A stretch of 64,000 nt of DNA from Bacteroidales bacterium F22. Its GTDB lineage: Bacteria; Bacteroidota; Bacteroidia; Bacteroidales; Bacteroidaceae. A program made the position numbers and the translations under genes. Positions 1-8,606 of the stretch are shown here, piece by piece. The first letter of the stretch is position 1. Each line of letters begins with the position of its first letter. Under the pieces are notes generated by a model. The model was not told the origin of the DNA, ran no database searches, and worked only from the letters and a program-made list of their open reading frames with translations. The stretch is taken from assembly GCA_029541985.1 (NCBI GenBank), contig CP095414.1, forward strand, positions 1,302,001-1,366,000, read 5' to 3'.

Positions 1-2046
1 AAACGATAATGATACCCCCATCGTATCAGCCATATCCTGCTGTCCTTTGATATCATGAGGAACAAACTCGTGCAACGGTGGATCAAGGAGTCTGACCGTA
101 ACTGGATATCCAGCCATCGCTTTAAAGATTCCTTTAAAATCAGCCTTCTGATAAGGAAGAATCTTCGCTAATGCCTTACGACGTCCTTCGACCTCTTCTG
201 CAAGAATCATCTCACGCATTGCTTTGATCTTCTCTCCTTCGAAAAACATATGTTCAGTACGGCAGAGACCGATACCAGTAGCCCCAAAATCACGAGCCAC
301 CTGCGCATCATGAGGCGTATCCGCATTGGTACGTACAGTCAATCGCGTATACTTATTACATAGAGACATCAACTCCTCGAAATCTCCAGACAACTTAGCA
401 GCTTGAGTTTCAACCATGCCATCATAGATTTCACCAGTAGAACCATTGATCGATATATAATCCCCTTCTTTGAGGATAACTCCATCAATCTCAACTGTCT
501 TAGTCTTATAGTCTATATTCAAAGCACCCGCACCAGAGACGCAACATTTACCCATACCACGGGCAACGACAGCAGCATGACTAGTCATGCCCCCTCTCGC
601 AGTAAGGATACCTCTAGCCACAGCCATTCCAGCAAGGTCCTCAGGAGATGTTTCGATACGAACCATGATGACATCCTTCTTCGCTTCAGCCCATTTTGCT
701 GCATCGTGTGCAAAAAAGACGATTTGCCCAGTAGCAGCACCAGGAGAAGCAGGCAATCCACGAGTTAAAGTCTTAGCTTTTTTCAAAGCCTTAGGATTAA
801 AGACAGGATGAAGCAACTCTTCCAATTTATTTGGCTCGACACGTGCTATTGCTGTCTTTTCATCAATGATACCTTGATGAAGCATATCCATAGCTATTTT
901 GACCATAGCAGAACCAGTTCGCTTTCCATTACGAGTCTGCAAGAACCATAATTTACCCTCTTGAACAGTAAATTCCATATCTTGCATATCCTTATAATGT
1001 TTTTCAAGTTTTTCTTGAATTGCATTTAGTTGGGCGTACATCTCAGGCATAGCCTCTTCCATAGAAGGATATTTTGCCTTTCGTTCGGCTTCACTGACAC
1101 TTGTCAATTTAGCCCATCGTTGTGAACCAATCTTAGTAATTTGCTGAGGAGTACGGATACCAGCTACGACATCTTCCCCTTGAGCATTGATAAGATACTC
1201 CCCATTGAAGAGGTCCTCACCAGAACCTGCGTCACGAGTGAAGCAAACTCCTGTAGCAGAAGTATCCCCCATATTACCAAAAACCATAGCTTGCACACTT
1301 ACTGCAGTTCCCCATTCATCAGGAATACTTTCCATCTTGCGATAGAGGATAGCCCGTTCATTCATCCATGAATTAAAGACAGCCAAAATAGCCCCCCAGA
1401 GTTGCTCACGCGCCTCAGTCGGAAAGTCATGTCCAGTCTGTTTCTTTACTGCTAATTTGAATCGTTTGACCAACTCCTGCAGGTCAGCCACCCCGAGTTG
1501 TGTATCTAGTTCTACCCCTTTTTCCTTCTTGACATCTTCGATGATGGCTTCAAAAGGGTCTATTTGTTGTTTATCTTCAGGTTTCATACCCAAAACGACA
1601 TCACCATACATTTGTACAAAGCGGCGATAACTATCCCAAGCAAAACGAGCATTACCCGTCTTTTTGGCAAGACCAACTACCACTTCGTCATTGAGACCTA
1701 AATTTAGAATCGTATCCATCATACCAGGCATAGAAGCTCTTGCCCCAGAACGGACAGAGACTAATAAGGGATTCGTTTTATCACCTAGTTTGCTACACAT
1801 CAATTTCTCTATATGTAGCACAGCATTATTGATCTCATCCTTTAGAATAGCAATTACTTTTTCACGTCCTAAATCATAGTATTCATTACATACATCAGTA
1901 GTAATCGTAAATCCGGGAGGGACGGGGACACCTATAAGATTCATTTCTGCAAGATTTGCACCTTTACCTCCAAGTAAGTTCTTCATCTCGGCTTTACCTT
2001 CAGCACTTCCGTTACCAAAAAGGTAAACTCTTTTTTTGTTTTCCAT
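1..2046 (-). CDS. ppdK: Pyruvate, phosphate dikinase (5' part; gene continues beyond window start)
   Basis: PPDK interconverts pyruvate, ATP and phosphate with PEP, AMP and PPi in the cytosol. Reading the minus strand from the ATG at 2046 gives 682 codons without a stop. The N-terminus is the nucleotide-binding half (glycine-rich GGKGANLAEM, then VSVRSGARASMPGMMDT). The phosphohistidine motif GGMTSHAAVVARGMG is encoded near 550-600. The family is about 900 residues long, so roughly the last quarter (PEP/pyruvate-binding barrel) lies outside the window. The gene stands alone, with a -7-like element at 2125-2132. Assignment is secure; whether it runs toward PEP or pyruvate in this organism is not visible. 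Confidence 0.96.
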   Translation of the reverse strand, partial: MENKKRVYLFGNGSAEGKAEMKNLLGGKGANLAEMNLIGVPVPPGFTITTDVCNEYYDLGREKVIAILKDEINNAVLHIEKLMCSKLGDKTNPLLVSVRSGARASMPGMMDTILNLGLNDEVVVGLAKKTGNARFAWDSYRRFVQMYGDVVLGMKPEDKQQIDPFEAIIEDVKKEKGVELDTQLGVADLQELVKRFKLAVKKQTGHDFPTEAREQLWGAILAVFNSWMNERAILYRKMESIPDEWGTAVSVQAMVFGNMGDTSATGVCFTRDAGSGEDLFNGEYLINAQGEDVVAGIRTPQQITKIGSQRWAKLTSVSEAERKAKYPSMEEAMPEMYAQLNAIQEKLEKHYKDMQDMEFTVQEGKLWFLQTRNGKRTGSAMVKIAMDMLHQGIIDEKTAIARVEPNKLEELLHPVFNPKALKKAKTLTRGLPASPGAATGQIVFFAHDAAKWAEAKKDVIMVRIETSPEDLAGMAVARGILTARGGMTSHAAVVARGMGKCCVSGAGALNIDYKTKTVEIDGVILKEGDYISINGSTGEIYDGMVETQAAKLSGDFEELMSLCNKYTRLTVRTNADTPHDAQVARDFGATGIGLCRTEHMFFEGEKIKAMREMILAEEVEGRRKALAKILPYQKADFKGIFKAMAGYPVTVRLLDPPLHEFVPHDIKGQQDMADTMGVSLSF

Positions 2047-2124
2047 AAGTTTATTTAATCTGATAAAGTAAATTCAATGACAGAAGAGACACCAATTGCG
2101 TCTTTTCATGTTACAGTTGTATTA

Positions 2125-2132
2125 CAAAGTTA
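2125..2132 (-). promoter_or_regulatory. Probable -7 element for ppdK
   Basis: On the minus strand this reads TAACTTTG, matching the Bacteroidetes TAnnTTTG element. It would start transcription near 2118, giving a leader of about 70 bases. No clear TTTG box is seen 19-20 bases upstream, so this is moderate evidence only. Confidence 0.45.
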
Positions 2133-2213
2133 TAAGAATATGGATAATAGGGAAATGTCTCTTTGACAAATATCAAGAAGTATGTTTAAGAACAGCTTTT
2201 TGAGCTCCAAACG

Positions 2214-2244
2214 CTTGTCAGTTCGATTAAATCGGCTACATTTG
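2214..2244 (+). promoter_or_regulatory. Promoter of the short transcript at 2250
   Basis: CTTG (2214-2217), a 19-base spacer and TACATTTG (2237-2244) fit the Bacteroidetes promoter pattern. It points away from ppdK and no protein gene starts downstream before the terminator at 2287-2313. Confidence 0.55.
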
Positions 2245-2249
2245 TAGTG

Positions 2250-2313
2250 TGTTTTTCATAGTATTAGATTTAAGGTTAACAAGGTTGGAGTCAAGCGTGA
2301 CTCCTTTTTTTTT
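2250..2313 (+). ncRNA. Candidate small RNA of about 60 nt
   Basis: A promoter-like element at 2214-2244 is followed only about 45 bases later by an intrinsic terminator: GGAGTCA (2287-2293), loop AGCG, TGACTCC (2298-2304), then nine T. No start codon with a meaningful reading frame lies between. The segment from 2250 to 2286 resembles, from memory only, a short conserved intergenic motif of Bacteroides genomes; I cannot name an RNA family for it. It sits between the start of ppdK and the end of the HAD gene, on the strand opposite to both. Start coordinate is inferred from the promoter and is approximate. Confidence 0.45.
2287..2313 (+). terminator. Intrinsic terminator of the short transcript
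   Basis: Seven-base-pair stem GGAGTCA/TGACTCC with a tetraloop and a run of nine T on the plus strand only; the opposite side has no matching A-run, so it works in the plus direction. Confidence 0.7.
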
Positions 2314-2316
2314 GCC

Positions 2317-2350
2317 CAAAAAAAATAGACACCCTTTCAAGTGTCTATTT
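2317..2350 (-). terminator. Intrinsic terminator downstream of the HAD gene
   Basis: Perfect 10-bp stem (2323-2332 with 2341-2350) with an 8-base loop; on the minus strand it is followed by eight T (2318-2325, shared with the stem end). It lies 20 bases past the HAD stop codon. Confidence 0.75.
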
Positions 2351-2369
2351 GATTCATTCAAAACGAAGC

Positions 2370-3089
2370 TTAGAGAATCTTCTTTATTTCAAGTAAATCA
2401 TGAATGTGATAAGTGGGTTTAGTCACCATCTCATTAGAATGTGTCCAATCGTAATAGATAGTATCGAAGCCACAAGCATCAGCTCCCTGAATATCCGCAA
2501 CAGGATTATCACCAACCATTATTGACTCTTCGACCCTACATTGAGTCGCACTCAAAGCAAAATCAAAGATTTCTTTATTTGGCTTCGGGGTCCCTATATC
2601 TTCTGATAGAATAATCTGATCGAAATAATCCAGAATGCCGGCAGATTTCATCTTTGCCTGCTGTATCCCTGGAAATCCATTAGATAAAATATGCAGATTA
2701 TATTTAGGTGCTAAGTAATCCAACAATTCCCTAGCATGAGGTTTCAATTTTTTCTTGGAACCAGTCAAAGCAAAGAAAGCCTCGCTAAACGTTTCCCCCA
2801 TGGCAACAGCTTCATCTGGATCTACGCCAGCCGCTATCAAAGGATAGCTGAATCGTTCTTTGTTTAGCGTGATCTTGTCTATCTCCTTACGTGCATACGC
2901 CTCCCACAACTCCATATTACGAGTTACATAAACCTGAAAATAATCCTCAAAAGTTGGATAATAGGCATGATAACCAAATTGCAGATAGAGTTCCTCGAAA
3001 CTCTCCTGCATATTAGTTGTGGTATCCCATAATGTATCATCAAGGTCTAAAAAGACATGACGATACTTTGTCTCTACCTTGTCTACCAT
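2370..3089 (-). CDS. YjjG-family noncanonical pyrimidine nucleotidase (HAD superfamily)
   Basis: A 239-residue HAD phosphatase. Motif I DLDDT has D15 (nucleophile) and D17; motif II is the LSNG stretch near residue 135; motif III lysine lies in GTPKPNKEIF; motif IV is MVGDNPVADI. Cap size and the DLDDTLWDT opening match the YjjG/5'-nucleotidase branch, which dephosphorylates pyrimidine nucleotides including non-canonical ones; the substrate here is inferred from family. Its start overlaps the end of the upstream lipoprotein gene by 7 bases, so the two are probably translated from one message. A terminator follows directly. Confidence 0.85.
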   Translation of the reverse strand: MVDKVETKYRHVFLDLDDTLWDTTTNMQESFEELYLQFGYHAYYPTFEDYFQVYVTRNMELWEAYARKEIDKITLNKERFSYPLIAAGVDPDEAVAMGETFSEAFFALTGSKKKLKPHARELLDYLAPKYNLHILSNGFPGIQQAKMKSAGILDYFDQIILSEDIGTPKPNKEIFDFALSATQCRVEESIMVGDNPVADIQGADACGFDTIYYDWTHSNEMVTKPTYHIHDLLEIKKIL

Positions 3090-3964
3090 ACTTCTATGAC
3101 AAGGTATTTACTACTAGACCAGAAATTATCTACATTTAAGATGTGTAGAACATAATCTCCATCTTCATTTTTGATTAATTTGTAACTATCTGTTGGATGA
3201 CTAGTCAATAACTTCGCATGGTTATCATACAAATCAAGTGATTTGAAATCTCTAATATCTATCTTAGTAAAATAACTCTGATGCATACTTGGGTCTACAA
3301 GAACCTTAGATTTCACGAGAATCTTTTCCTTTTTCAATTCACGTTTGGTTCCAAAAGCAAAATAAGCCTCGTGTAAGGTTTCATCTTGATTAGCTATCAC
3401 TTCCTCTTTAGCTGCAGTATTATCTAGCAACAAAGAATTACTTGAGTTTAAACTATTGATTTCTTGAGCTTGTTTCTGGACAAACTCATTTTTAAACTTG
3501 AGTTCCTGCTCCAAATCACTGATTCTGCTTGTAGCTTCATCGAGTTGTTGTTTCATACCAGAGACAATCTTCTTCAATTTACTATTACTATATTTTGAAG
3601 AGTTAAGCAATTTGGTCAATCGCTCTATTTTTTCTCTGTTTTGAGCCATTCTATCTTCAATAAACTGCATATCTTCAGATACCCGTTCTTTAGCTGATTT
3701 TCCATTTTCTTTTTGAACCAAATTGATTCTATTTTCAGCTTTATTAATCGCGTCGATTCCATCTTGAACTTCAGAAAGGACACTCATCATCTTATCCATC
3801 TCAGCGTTACGAACAGTCAACTCGTTAGTTAAAGAATCGCGTTCTTGGACCAATGAGTTCTTTTTTGCTGTTGACGTACAAGACGAAAACAAGATACTTA
3901 CCATAAGCATCAAAGCAGTAAAGAGGGCAATAAGCCCAGAAATAGCAAATAAACTATGTTTCAT
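3083..3964 (-). CDS. Coiled-coil lipoprotein, Cbp1-like
   Basis: A 293-residue exported lipoprotein: hydrophobic leader of about 28 residues and a lipobox ending in C29 (FSSC). Residues about 35-190 are rich in heptad-like E/K/L/Q and should form a long coiled coil. The C-terminal 90 residues form a compact domain (KELKKEKIL, YFTKIDI, FWSSSKYLVIEVW). The arrangement and C-terminal motifs resemble Bacteroides lipoproteins annotated as Cbp1-type collagen-binding adhesins; that match is from memory, so adhesion is a hypothesis. It overlaps the HAD gene by 7 bases. No TAnnTTTG element is obvious in the 93-base gap behind rsmI, so it may be read through from rsmI. Confidence 0.7.
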   Translation of the reverse strand: MKHSLFAISGLIALFTALMLMVSILFSSCTSTAKKNSLVQERDSLTNELTVRNAEMDKMMSVLSEVQDGIDAINKAENRINLVQKENGKSAKERVSEDMQFIEDRMAQNREKIERLTKLLNSSKYSNSKLKKIVSGMKQQLDEATSRISDLEQELKFKNEFVQKQAQEINSLNSSNSLLLDNTAAKEEVIANQDETLHEAYFAFGTKRELKKEKILVKSKVLVDPSMHQSYFTKIDIRDFKSLDLYDNHAKLLTSHPTDSYKLIKNEDGDYVLHILNVDNFWSSSKYLVIEVW

Positions 3965-4057
3965 ATTCTTCTGTTTTTAATTTATAATCTCAATGATTAT
4001 CTAAATTACTGTTTTTTTATTTATTAAGCCACCTTTTACATGGTATAGGACACTAAC

Positions 4058-4816
4058 CTATATTCCATCAGGCAACTTCATCGCTTGCAGTTTAGCCGCT
4101 GCCCGTTGTTCACGAGCTAATTTCTTCGACTTTTTAGCAAGCTTTTCTTTATCCTCAGCACCAGAGAGCAACAAGACGATTTCCCCCCTAGGCGGCGTCT
4201 CAGTAAAATGAGCGACCAATTCACGAAGTGTACCTCGTACCGATTCCTCATGCAGTTTAGAGATTTCCCGTACGACGACGGCCTCACGATCCATACCGAA
4301 GAGAAGTGAAAACTGCTCCAATGTCTTGAGCAAACGACGAGGAGATTCATAGAAAATCATCGTACGCTGTTCCTCAAGCAAAGATTCTAACCGTGTGTGG
4401 CGTCCCTTCTTTGGCGGCAAAAATCCTTCGAAACAAAAGCGATCATTGGTCAATCCAGAAGAAACCAACGCAGGCACAAATGCAGTAGCACCAGGTAAAC
4501 ATTGCACATCCACACCCGCTTTGACGCAAGCACGCACTAACATAAATCCAGGGTCTGAGATAGCAGGAGTACCTGCATCACTTATCAGCGCAATCAATGC
4601 CCCCCCCTGTAACTGACGAACGATTTGTTCGGTCGTCTGATGTTCATTAAATTTATGATGGGCTCTTAAGGGACGTTTGATATCATAGTGCTTGAGTAAA
4701 ATACCAGAGGTACGCGTATCTTCAGCAAGAATCAAATCCGCTTCTCGAAGGATTCGCAATGCGCGTAAAGTAATATCTTCGAGATTACCAACCGGTGTAG
4801 GGACTACATAGAGCAT
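4058..4816 (-). CDS. rsmI: 16S rRNA (cytidine-1402-2'-O)-methyltransferase
   Basis: RsmI methylates the ribose of C1402 in 16S rRNA, in the decoding centre, using SAM. The 252-residue product opens with YVVPTPVGNLEDITLRAL, the classic tetrapyrrole-methylase-fold start of this family, followed by AEDTRTSG and the SDAGTPAISDPG motif (about residues 80-91), and IFYESPRR later. The C-terminus ends in a lysine/alanine-rich tail. It is divergent from tdk with a 130-base shared promoter region. Family assignment is secure. Confidence 0.95.
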   Translation of the reverse strand: MLYVVPTPVGNLEDITLRALRILREADLILAEDTRTSGILLKHYDIKRPLRAHHKFNEHQTTEQIVRQLQGGALIALISDAGTPAISDPGFMLVRACVKAGVDVQCLPGATAFVPALVSSGLTNDRFCFEGFLPPKKGRHTRLESLLEEQRTMIFYESPRRLLKTLEQFSLLFGMDREAVVVREISKLHEESVRGTLRELVAHFTETPPRGEIVLLLSGAEDKEKLAKKSKKLAREQRAAAKLQAMKLPDGI

Positions 4817-4857
4817 AAACTTTAATTGATGGTTATTATTTGAAATCTCTTGTCATA

Positions 4858-4914
4858 CAAAAGTAGAAAAATATCACAAAACAACACGCTAAATAAGGGA
4901 AAATTGTATCTTTG
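4858..4914. promoter_or_regulatory. Divergent promoter region rsmI / tdk
   Basis: Minus strand: TACTTTTG at 4858-4865, pointing to rsmI. Plus strand: TATCTTTG at 4907-4914, pointing to tdk (ATG 33 bases downstream). Neither has a convincing TTTG box at the usual distance. Confidence 0.5.
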
Positions 4915-4946
4915 TGAGTATAATTTAAAATAAATACCCCTATTCT

Positions 4947-5531
4947 ATGTCGCTATTTCAAGAAGAAAATATGTATGAAACAAGATGCCACGGACGCATC
5001 GAGGTAATCTGTGGTTCCATGTTCTCGGGCAAAACGGAAGAATTAATTAGACGATTAAAAAGAGCTAAGTTTGCTCGTCAAAAGGTGGAGATATTCAAGC
5101 CCACCATCGATACTCGTTATAGCGAACAAGAAGTCGTATCTCATGAAGGAAATGCCATCCCCTCTACCCCAGTGGACAATGCTAGTAGTATTCTACTTCT
5201 AGGTTCTGATATAGATGTCGTCGGGATAGACGAAGCCCAATTCTTTGACCAGAGCATCGTCTCAGTAGCTCAGGAATTAGCTCTTCAAGGCATTAGAGTC
5301 ATCATAGCAGGATTAGACATGGATTTTCAAGCCAATCCTTTTGGTCCGATGCCTAACCTCTGTGCAATAGCCGACACCGTAACCAAAGTACATGCTATAT
5401 GCGTGAAATGTGGTGATTTGGCATACATCTCTCACCGAAAAGTGGCTGGAGAGAAACAAGTAATGCTCGGAGAAACTGCTGAGTATGAACCCTTGTGCCG
5501 TAAATGCTACAAGAAATCATTAGAAAAATGA
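4947..5531 (+). CDS. tdk: Thymidine kinase (type II, TK1-like)
   Basis: Phosphorylates thymidine with ATP for nucleotide salvage. The 194-residue protein has the Walker [15 protein letters not shown] (about residues 23-36), the DEAQFFD Walker B/lid region, the [12 protein letters not shown] stretch and a structural zinc site (CVKCG near 152, CRKC near 186). The start at 4947 gives an N-terminus ([22 protein letters not shown]) that matches Bacteroides Tdk length; a second ATG at 4971 is possible. Its TGA overlaps the ATG of the next gene (ATGA at 5528-5531), indicating translational coupling. Confidence 0.96.
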   Translation: MSLFQEENMYETRCHGRIEVICGSMFSGKTEELIRRLKRAKFARQKVEIFKPTIDTRYSEQEVVSHEGNAIPSTPVDNASSILLLGSDIDVVGIDEAQFFDQSIVSVAQELALQGIRVIIAGLDMDFQANPFGPMPNLCAIADTVTKVHAICVKCGDLAYISHRKVAGEKQVMLGETAEYEPLCRKCYKKSLEK

Positions 5532-6853
5532 AAAAAGAAATCACATTTGATCGATTCATAAGAGGTGTATTGACCGCTGTCATCATATTCGGCGTATTTT
5601 ATTTCATCAATTTACTTCGAAATATATTGCTCCCCTTCGTCATCGCTTGGCTATTTGCCTACTTGATGTATCCTACGATTCATTTTTTTGAGACAAAACT
5701 CAAGCTAAAAATCCGGATTGTTACGATCATGTTAACCCTTTTTATTTGGGTCAACCTATTTGCCTTGTTTCTATACTTTGTCATTCCCCCGTCAGTTGTG
5801 GAAATTATGAAAGTAAAAGGGCTCATCACTGAATACTTCAATAGTGGTTTCAAATATAGCAACATACCATCTTGGATTACCGATTTTCTACAGCACAACA
5901 TCAATGCCGAAGAAATAAAGAAATGGCTCTCCACAGATGAATTTAAAACTTCAGTACAACAAGTTTTGCCTAAAGTATGGAGTATTGTCAGTGGCTCGTT
6001 TAGCTTCATTCTCAGTATCATATCAGGAGTTATTATCCTTTTATATTTAATCTTCATTTTGATGGATTATGAACAGATATCAGAGAAATGGGTCACCTTG
6101 ATTCCTAAACAATATCGTGCTCAAACATCCAACGTAGTAAAAGATGTTCAAGCCGGCATGAATAGATACTTTAGAGGACAATCCACCGTGGCTCTATCAG
6201 TAGGGATATTGCTATCCATAGGTTTCCTAATCATCGATTTCCCGATGGCAATTGCTTTGGGCTTATTTATCGGATTCCTCAATTTAGTCCCTTACCTTCA
6301 GACCATAGGTATCATCCCAATGGCCTTGTTAGCAGTACTGAAAGCAGCTGATACAGGTGGTAACTTCTGGATTATATTTGGCAGTTCCCTCTTAGTGATG
6401 GGAATCGTACAAATCATTCAAGATGGATACATCGTGCCTAAAATTATGGGGAAAATTACAGGGTTAAATCCAGCCGCTATACTATTATCACTTTCTATCT
6501 GGGGATCGTTGCTAGGTATCATTGGCATGATTATAGCACTGCCATTCACTACACTTCTGTTGAGCTATTACAGACAGTTCTTACAGCTTCGAGAAGATGA
6601 AGACTCCACAGAAGAGATTGGTGTTCTCTCCAATGAAGTGCCAGTCCAGAAAAAAAAGGTGACAACTATCGGTGATTTTGAAACAGTTCACCAAGAGATG
6701 ACACTGCTAGAGAACACGTTAAATGAGCAACAAAAGGAGATAAAAGCACTTAAGGAAGAACTCTCAAAACAAACGAAAAGGGTTCATAATAAAACGAAAA
6801 TCCACCCTAAAAAGGACACTGACAGCCACTTAGGACAGGAAAAAAAGGGCTAA
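5528..6853 (+). CDS. AI-2E family transporter (PerM/YdbO-like permease)
   Basis: A 441-residue inner-membrane protein of the AI-2E exporter superfamily. About eight hydrophobic segments occupy residues 10-355, including the family's [15 protein letters not shown] and [22 protein letters not shown] motifs. The last 80 residues are hydrophilic and coiled-coil-like ([18 protein letters not shown]), an extension beyond the usual core. I chose ATG 5528 because it overlaps the tdk stop in an ATGA arrangement; a start 8 codons upstream would be inside tdk. Substrate is unknown; members include autoinducer-2 exporters and Na+/H+ antiporters, so the family name should not be read as function. Confidence 0.85.
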   Translation: MKKEITFDRFIRGVLTAVIIFGVFYFINLLRNILLPFVIAWLFAYLMYPTIHFFETKLKLKIRIVTIMLTLFIWVNLFALFLYFVIPPSVVEIMKVKGLITEYFNSGFKYSNIPSWITDFLQHNINAEEIKKWLSTDEFKTSVQQVLPKVWSIVSGSFSFILSIISGVIILLYLIFILMDYEQISEKWVTLIPKQYRAQTSNVVKDVQAGMNRYFRGQSTVALSVGILLSIGFLIIDFPMAIALGLFIGFLNLVPYLQTIGIIPMALLAVLKAADTGGNFWIIFGSSLLVMGIVQIIQDGYIVPKIMGKITGLNPAAILLSLSIWGSLLGIIGMIIALPFTTLLLSYYRQFLQLREDEDSTEEIGVLSNEVPVQKKKVTTIGDFETVHQEMTLLENTLNEQQKEIKALKEELSKQTKRVHNKTKIHPKKDTDSHLGQEKKG

Positions 6854-6886
6854 AATCAATTTATTTTCAAAAAACGAAAGAAAATA

Positions 6887-6917
6887 TTTGGAGATAAAAA
6901 AAAACTCCCTATATTTG
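6887..6917 (+). promoter_or_regulatory. Promoter of first tRNA-Lys
   Basis: TTTG (6887-6890), exactly 19 bases, then TATATTTG (6910-6917): a full match to the Bacteroidetes consensus, about 40 bases before the tRNA. Confidence 0.8.
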
Positions 6918-6955
6918 CACTCGCAATCCTGAAACGGGGTATGCAAACAAGGTTA

Positions 6956-7028
6956 GATTCAGTAGCTCAGTTGGTAGAGCACAACACTTTTAATGTTGGG
7001 GTCCTGGGTTCGAGCCCCAGCTGGATCA
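6956..7028 (+). tRNA. tRNA-Lys (anticodon TTT), copy 1
   Basis: 73 bases fold as a complete cloverleaf: acceptor GATTCAG/CTGGATC (one G-U), D arm GCTC/GAGC, anticodon stem CAACA/TGTTG with loop CTTTTAA (anticodon TTT), T arm CTGGG TTCGAGC CCCAG, discriminator A. The 3' CCA is not encoded. It is followed by its own terminator at 7032-7063. Confidence 0.97.
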
Positions 7029-7031
7029 CGA

Positions 7032-7063
7032 AGAGTTACTAGAAATAGTAACTCTTTTTTTTT
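7032..7063 (+). terminator. Terminator of first tRNA-Lys
   Basis: AGAGTTACTA (7032-7041), GAAA loop, TAGTAACTCT (7046-7055), then eight or more T. Confidence 0.85.
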
Positions 7064-7121
7064 GGCTAAAAAAATGGGTACAAAAAAAGTGTACTCATTT
7101 TGTATAAAAATCAGCAATTAA

Positions 7122-7152
7122 TTTGGAGTTATAAAAAAACTCCCTATCTTTG
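7122..7152 (+). promoter_or_regulatory. Promoter of second tRNA-Lys
   Basis: TTTG (7122-7125), 19 bases, TATCTTTG (7145-7152). The same layout as the first copy, with GGAG just after the -33 box and CTCC just before the -7 box in both. Confidence 0.8.
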
Positions 7153-7190
7153 CACACGCAATCCTAAAACGGGGTATGCAAACAAGGTTA

Positions 7191-7263
7191 GATTCAGTAG
7201 CTCAGTTGGTAGAGCACAACACTTTTAATGTTGGGGTCCTGGGTTCGAGCCCCAGCTGGATCA
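7191..7263 (+). tRNA. tRNA-Lys (anticodon TTT), copy 2
   Basis: Identical in sequence to the copy at 6956-7028, 235 bases downstream. The leader between promoter and tRNA (CGCAATCCT.AAACGGGGTATG) is also nearly identical, so the repeated unit covers promoter, leader and tRNA but not the terminator. Confidence 0.97.
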
Positions 7264-7287
7264 CGAAAAGGTAAATATTATTTACCT

Positions 7288-7342
7288 ATAAATAAGAAAA
7301 AGTCTTCTAAATATAATGTTTAGAAGACTTTTTCTTATTTAT
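7288..7342. terminator. Strong bidirectional terminator between tRNA-Lys and araC-type gene
   Basis: Perfect stem of about 24 bp (7288-7311 with 7319-7342) with a 7-base loop; the arms contain A-runs and T-runs placed to serve both strands. A smaller hairpin (AGGTAAAT/ATTTACCT) lies just before it. Confidence 0.8.
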
Positions 7343-7416
7343 ATCATTTGTCATCTCACTGAGACCTACAACAAGCTGTCACATCTAGCTAAATGACACA
7401 CTAAGCTCTATCAAAG

Positions 7417-8424
7417 CTATAAGCCATCAAAGAATCGTTTTTTGAAATCACTAGGCACACAGTTAAATTTACGCTTAAAAGCAGCTGTAAAATGTTGGGG
7501 ATTCTTATAACCAACAACGTAAGCTACTTCCGATACATTTAGCCGATTATTAATGAGTAATGATTTTGCTTTTTCCATTCTCAAATCCGTCAAATATGAA
7601 AAAATAGGTTTACCTGTCATTTGTTTGAAATTGCGTTTTAATTTTGTTTCATTGATACCAAAAAGTAAAGATAATTTCTTTATAGTATACGATTCATCCA
7701 TTTTAGCCTCCAAGAACCTTTCTATTTGGAAAACTTGTTTACGCTCTTCCGAGCTCATTATAACTGTCCTCTTGTTCAACATATCAGCGTTGATAATAGA
7801 AAAAATATAACTAAATACTTCTTTTACTTTTGATTCGAGATATATCATTTTGATTTCTTGTTGAAATGAACAATTTACGATTTCGTTGATTATAATCAAT
7901 AGACTAGATGGAATATTAGCACTGTGTTCAAATAGTTTATAGGGTTTACGATTGCCCAATGCGTTACCAAAACGACCACTAATCTGTTCAAAACCTGACT
8001 TGAATATATTTCTGATATACTGTTCACTAATTACGATTTCCAACGACTTTTTATGTTGGTTGATAAAAGATAACGTCCCATCAACTACTGGAAGATAAAA
8101 GAAATTAAATTGATTCTTGCCTATGGCGATTTTTATTCCATCTGAGGTATTCGGAGTATATACACTCTCTTCTCCCAATTCGAAATGAATTTTAATATAC
8201 GGATAATTGTATTTTAAATCTATGGATAACGGAGCATCTATTATATCATCTCTAATAATAATTGCCACACTATCTAGAAGAATTTCTTTGTATTCACAGC
8301 GTGCATAGCTAGTGGTAATACTCTCTTGAGATTCTTCATAACCTTCTTCATTTAATAATGATAAGTCCTTTGTTTCGTAATAAGTCCCACCCGTACTAGT
8401 ATGTATTTTATATGATGATTTCAT
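7417..8424 (-). CDS. AraC-family transcriptional regulator
   Basis: 335 residues. The C-terminal 100 residues (about 235-332) carry the two helix-turn-helix motifs of AraC/XylS regulators: YTIKKLSLLFGINETKLKRNFK and LNVSEVAYVVGYKNPQHFTAAFKRKF, ending PSDFKKRF. The N-terminal two thirds shows no domain I can name. It is divergent from an iron-uptake-type operon, the usual placement for PchR/YbtA-like siderophore sensors, so it probably activates that operon in response to an imported ligand (inference). A tandem 13-base repeat at 8607-8640 is a likely binding site. A full promoter for this gene lies at 8495-8525. Confidence 0.88.
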   Translation of the reverse strand: MKSSYKIHTSTGGTYYETKDLSLLNEEGYEESQESITTSYARCEYKEILLDSVAIIIRDDIIDAPLSIDLKYNYPYIKIHFELGEESVYTPNTSDGIKIAIGKNQFNFFYLPVVDGTLSFINQHKKSLEIVISEQYIRNIFKSGFEQISGRFGNALGNRKPYKLFEHSANIPSSLLIIINEIVNCSFQQEIKMIYLESKVKEVFSYIFSIINADMLNKRTVIMSSEERKQVFQIERFLEAKMDESYTIKKLSLLFGINETKLKRNFKQMTGKPIFSYLTDLRMEKAKSLLINNRLNVSEVAYVVGYKNPQHFTAAFKRKFNCVPSDFKKRFFDGL

Positions 8425-8494
8425 TTTTTATAACTCTCTATTTAGTAACATTTAGTATCAAATAGGCTCTAGTCTTTAGACCTAATCCAATTTA

Positions 8495-8525
8495 CAAAAA
8501 TACAGTTCTTCACCAACTCAGACAA
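8495..8525 (-). promoter_or_regulatory. Promoter of the AraC-family gene
   Basis: On the minus strand: TTG (8523-8525), 20 bases, TATTTTTG (8495-8502). Transcription would start near 8488, about 65 bases before the ATG. Confidence 0.65.
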
Positions 8526-8606
8526 TCCCCATTTCTCGTGATTATGAATTATCTAAATACCTACTTATTATGATTTTCATCAAACTAGTTCAAATCGCAC
8601 ATTGAC

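Noticed and set aside
403-768. Plus-strand open frames inside ppdK (for example 403-768, 1141-1371, 1664-1879)
   Set aside because: They lie antisense to an intact, well-conserved PPDK frame, have low-complexity Ser/Thr/His-rich products, and no promoter or family match.
6880-7263. Short repeat spacing suggesting a CRISPR-like array
   Set aside because: The only repeated unit is the tRNA-Lys gene with its promoter and leader; there are just two copies and no cas genes.
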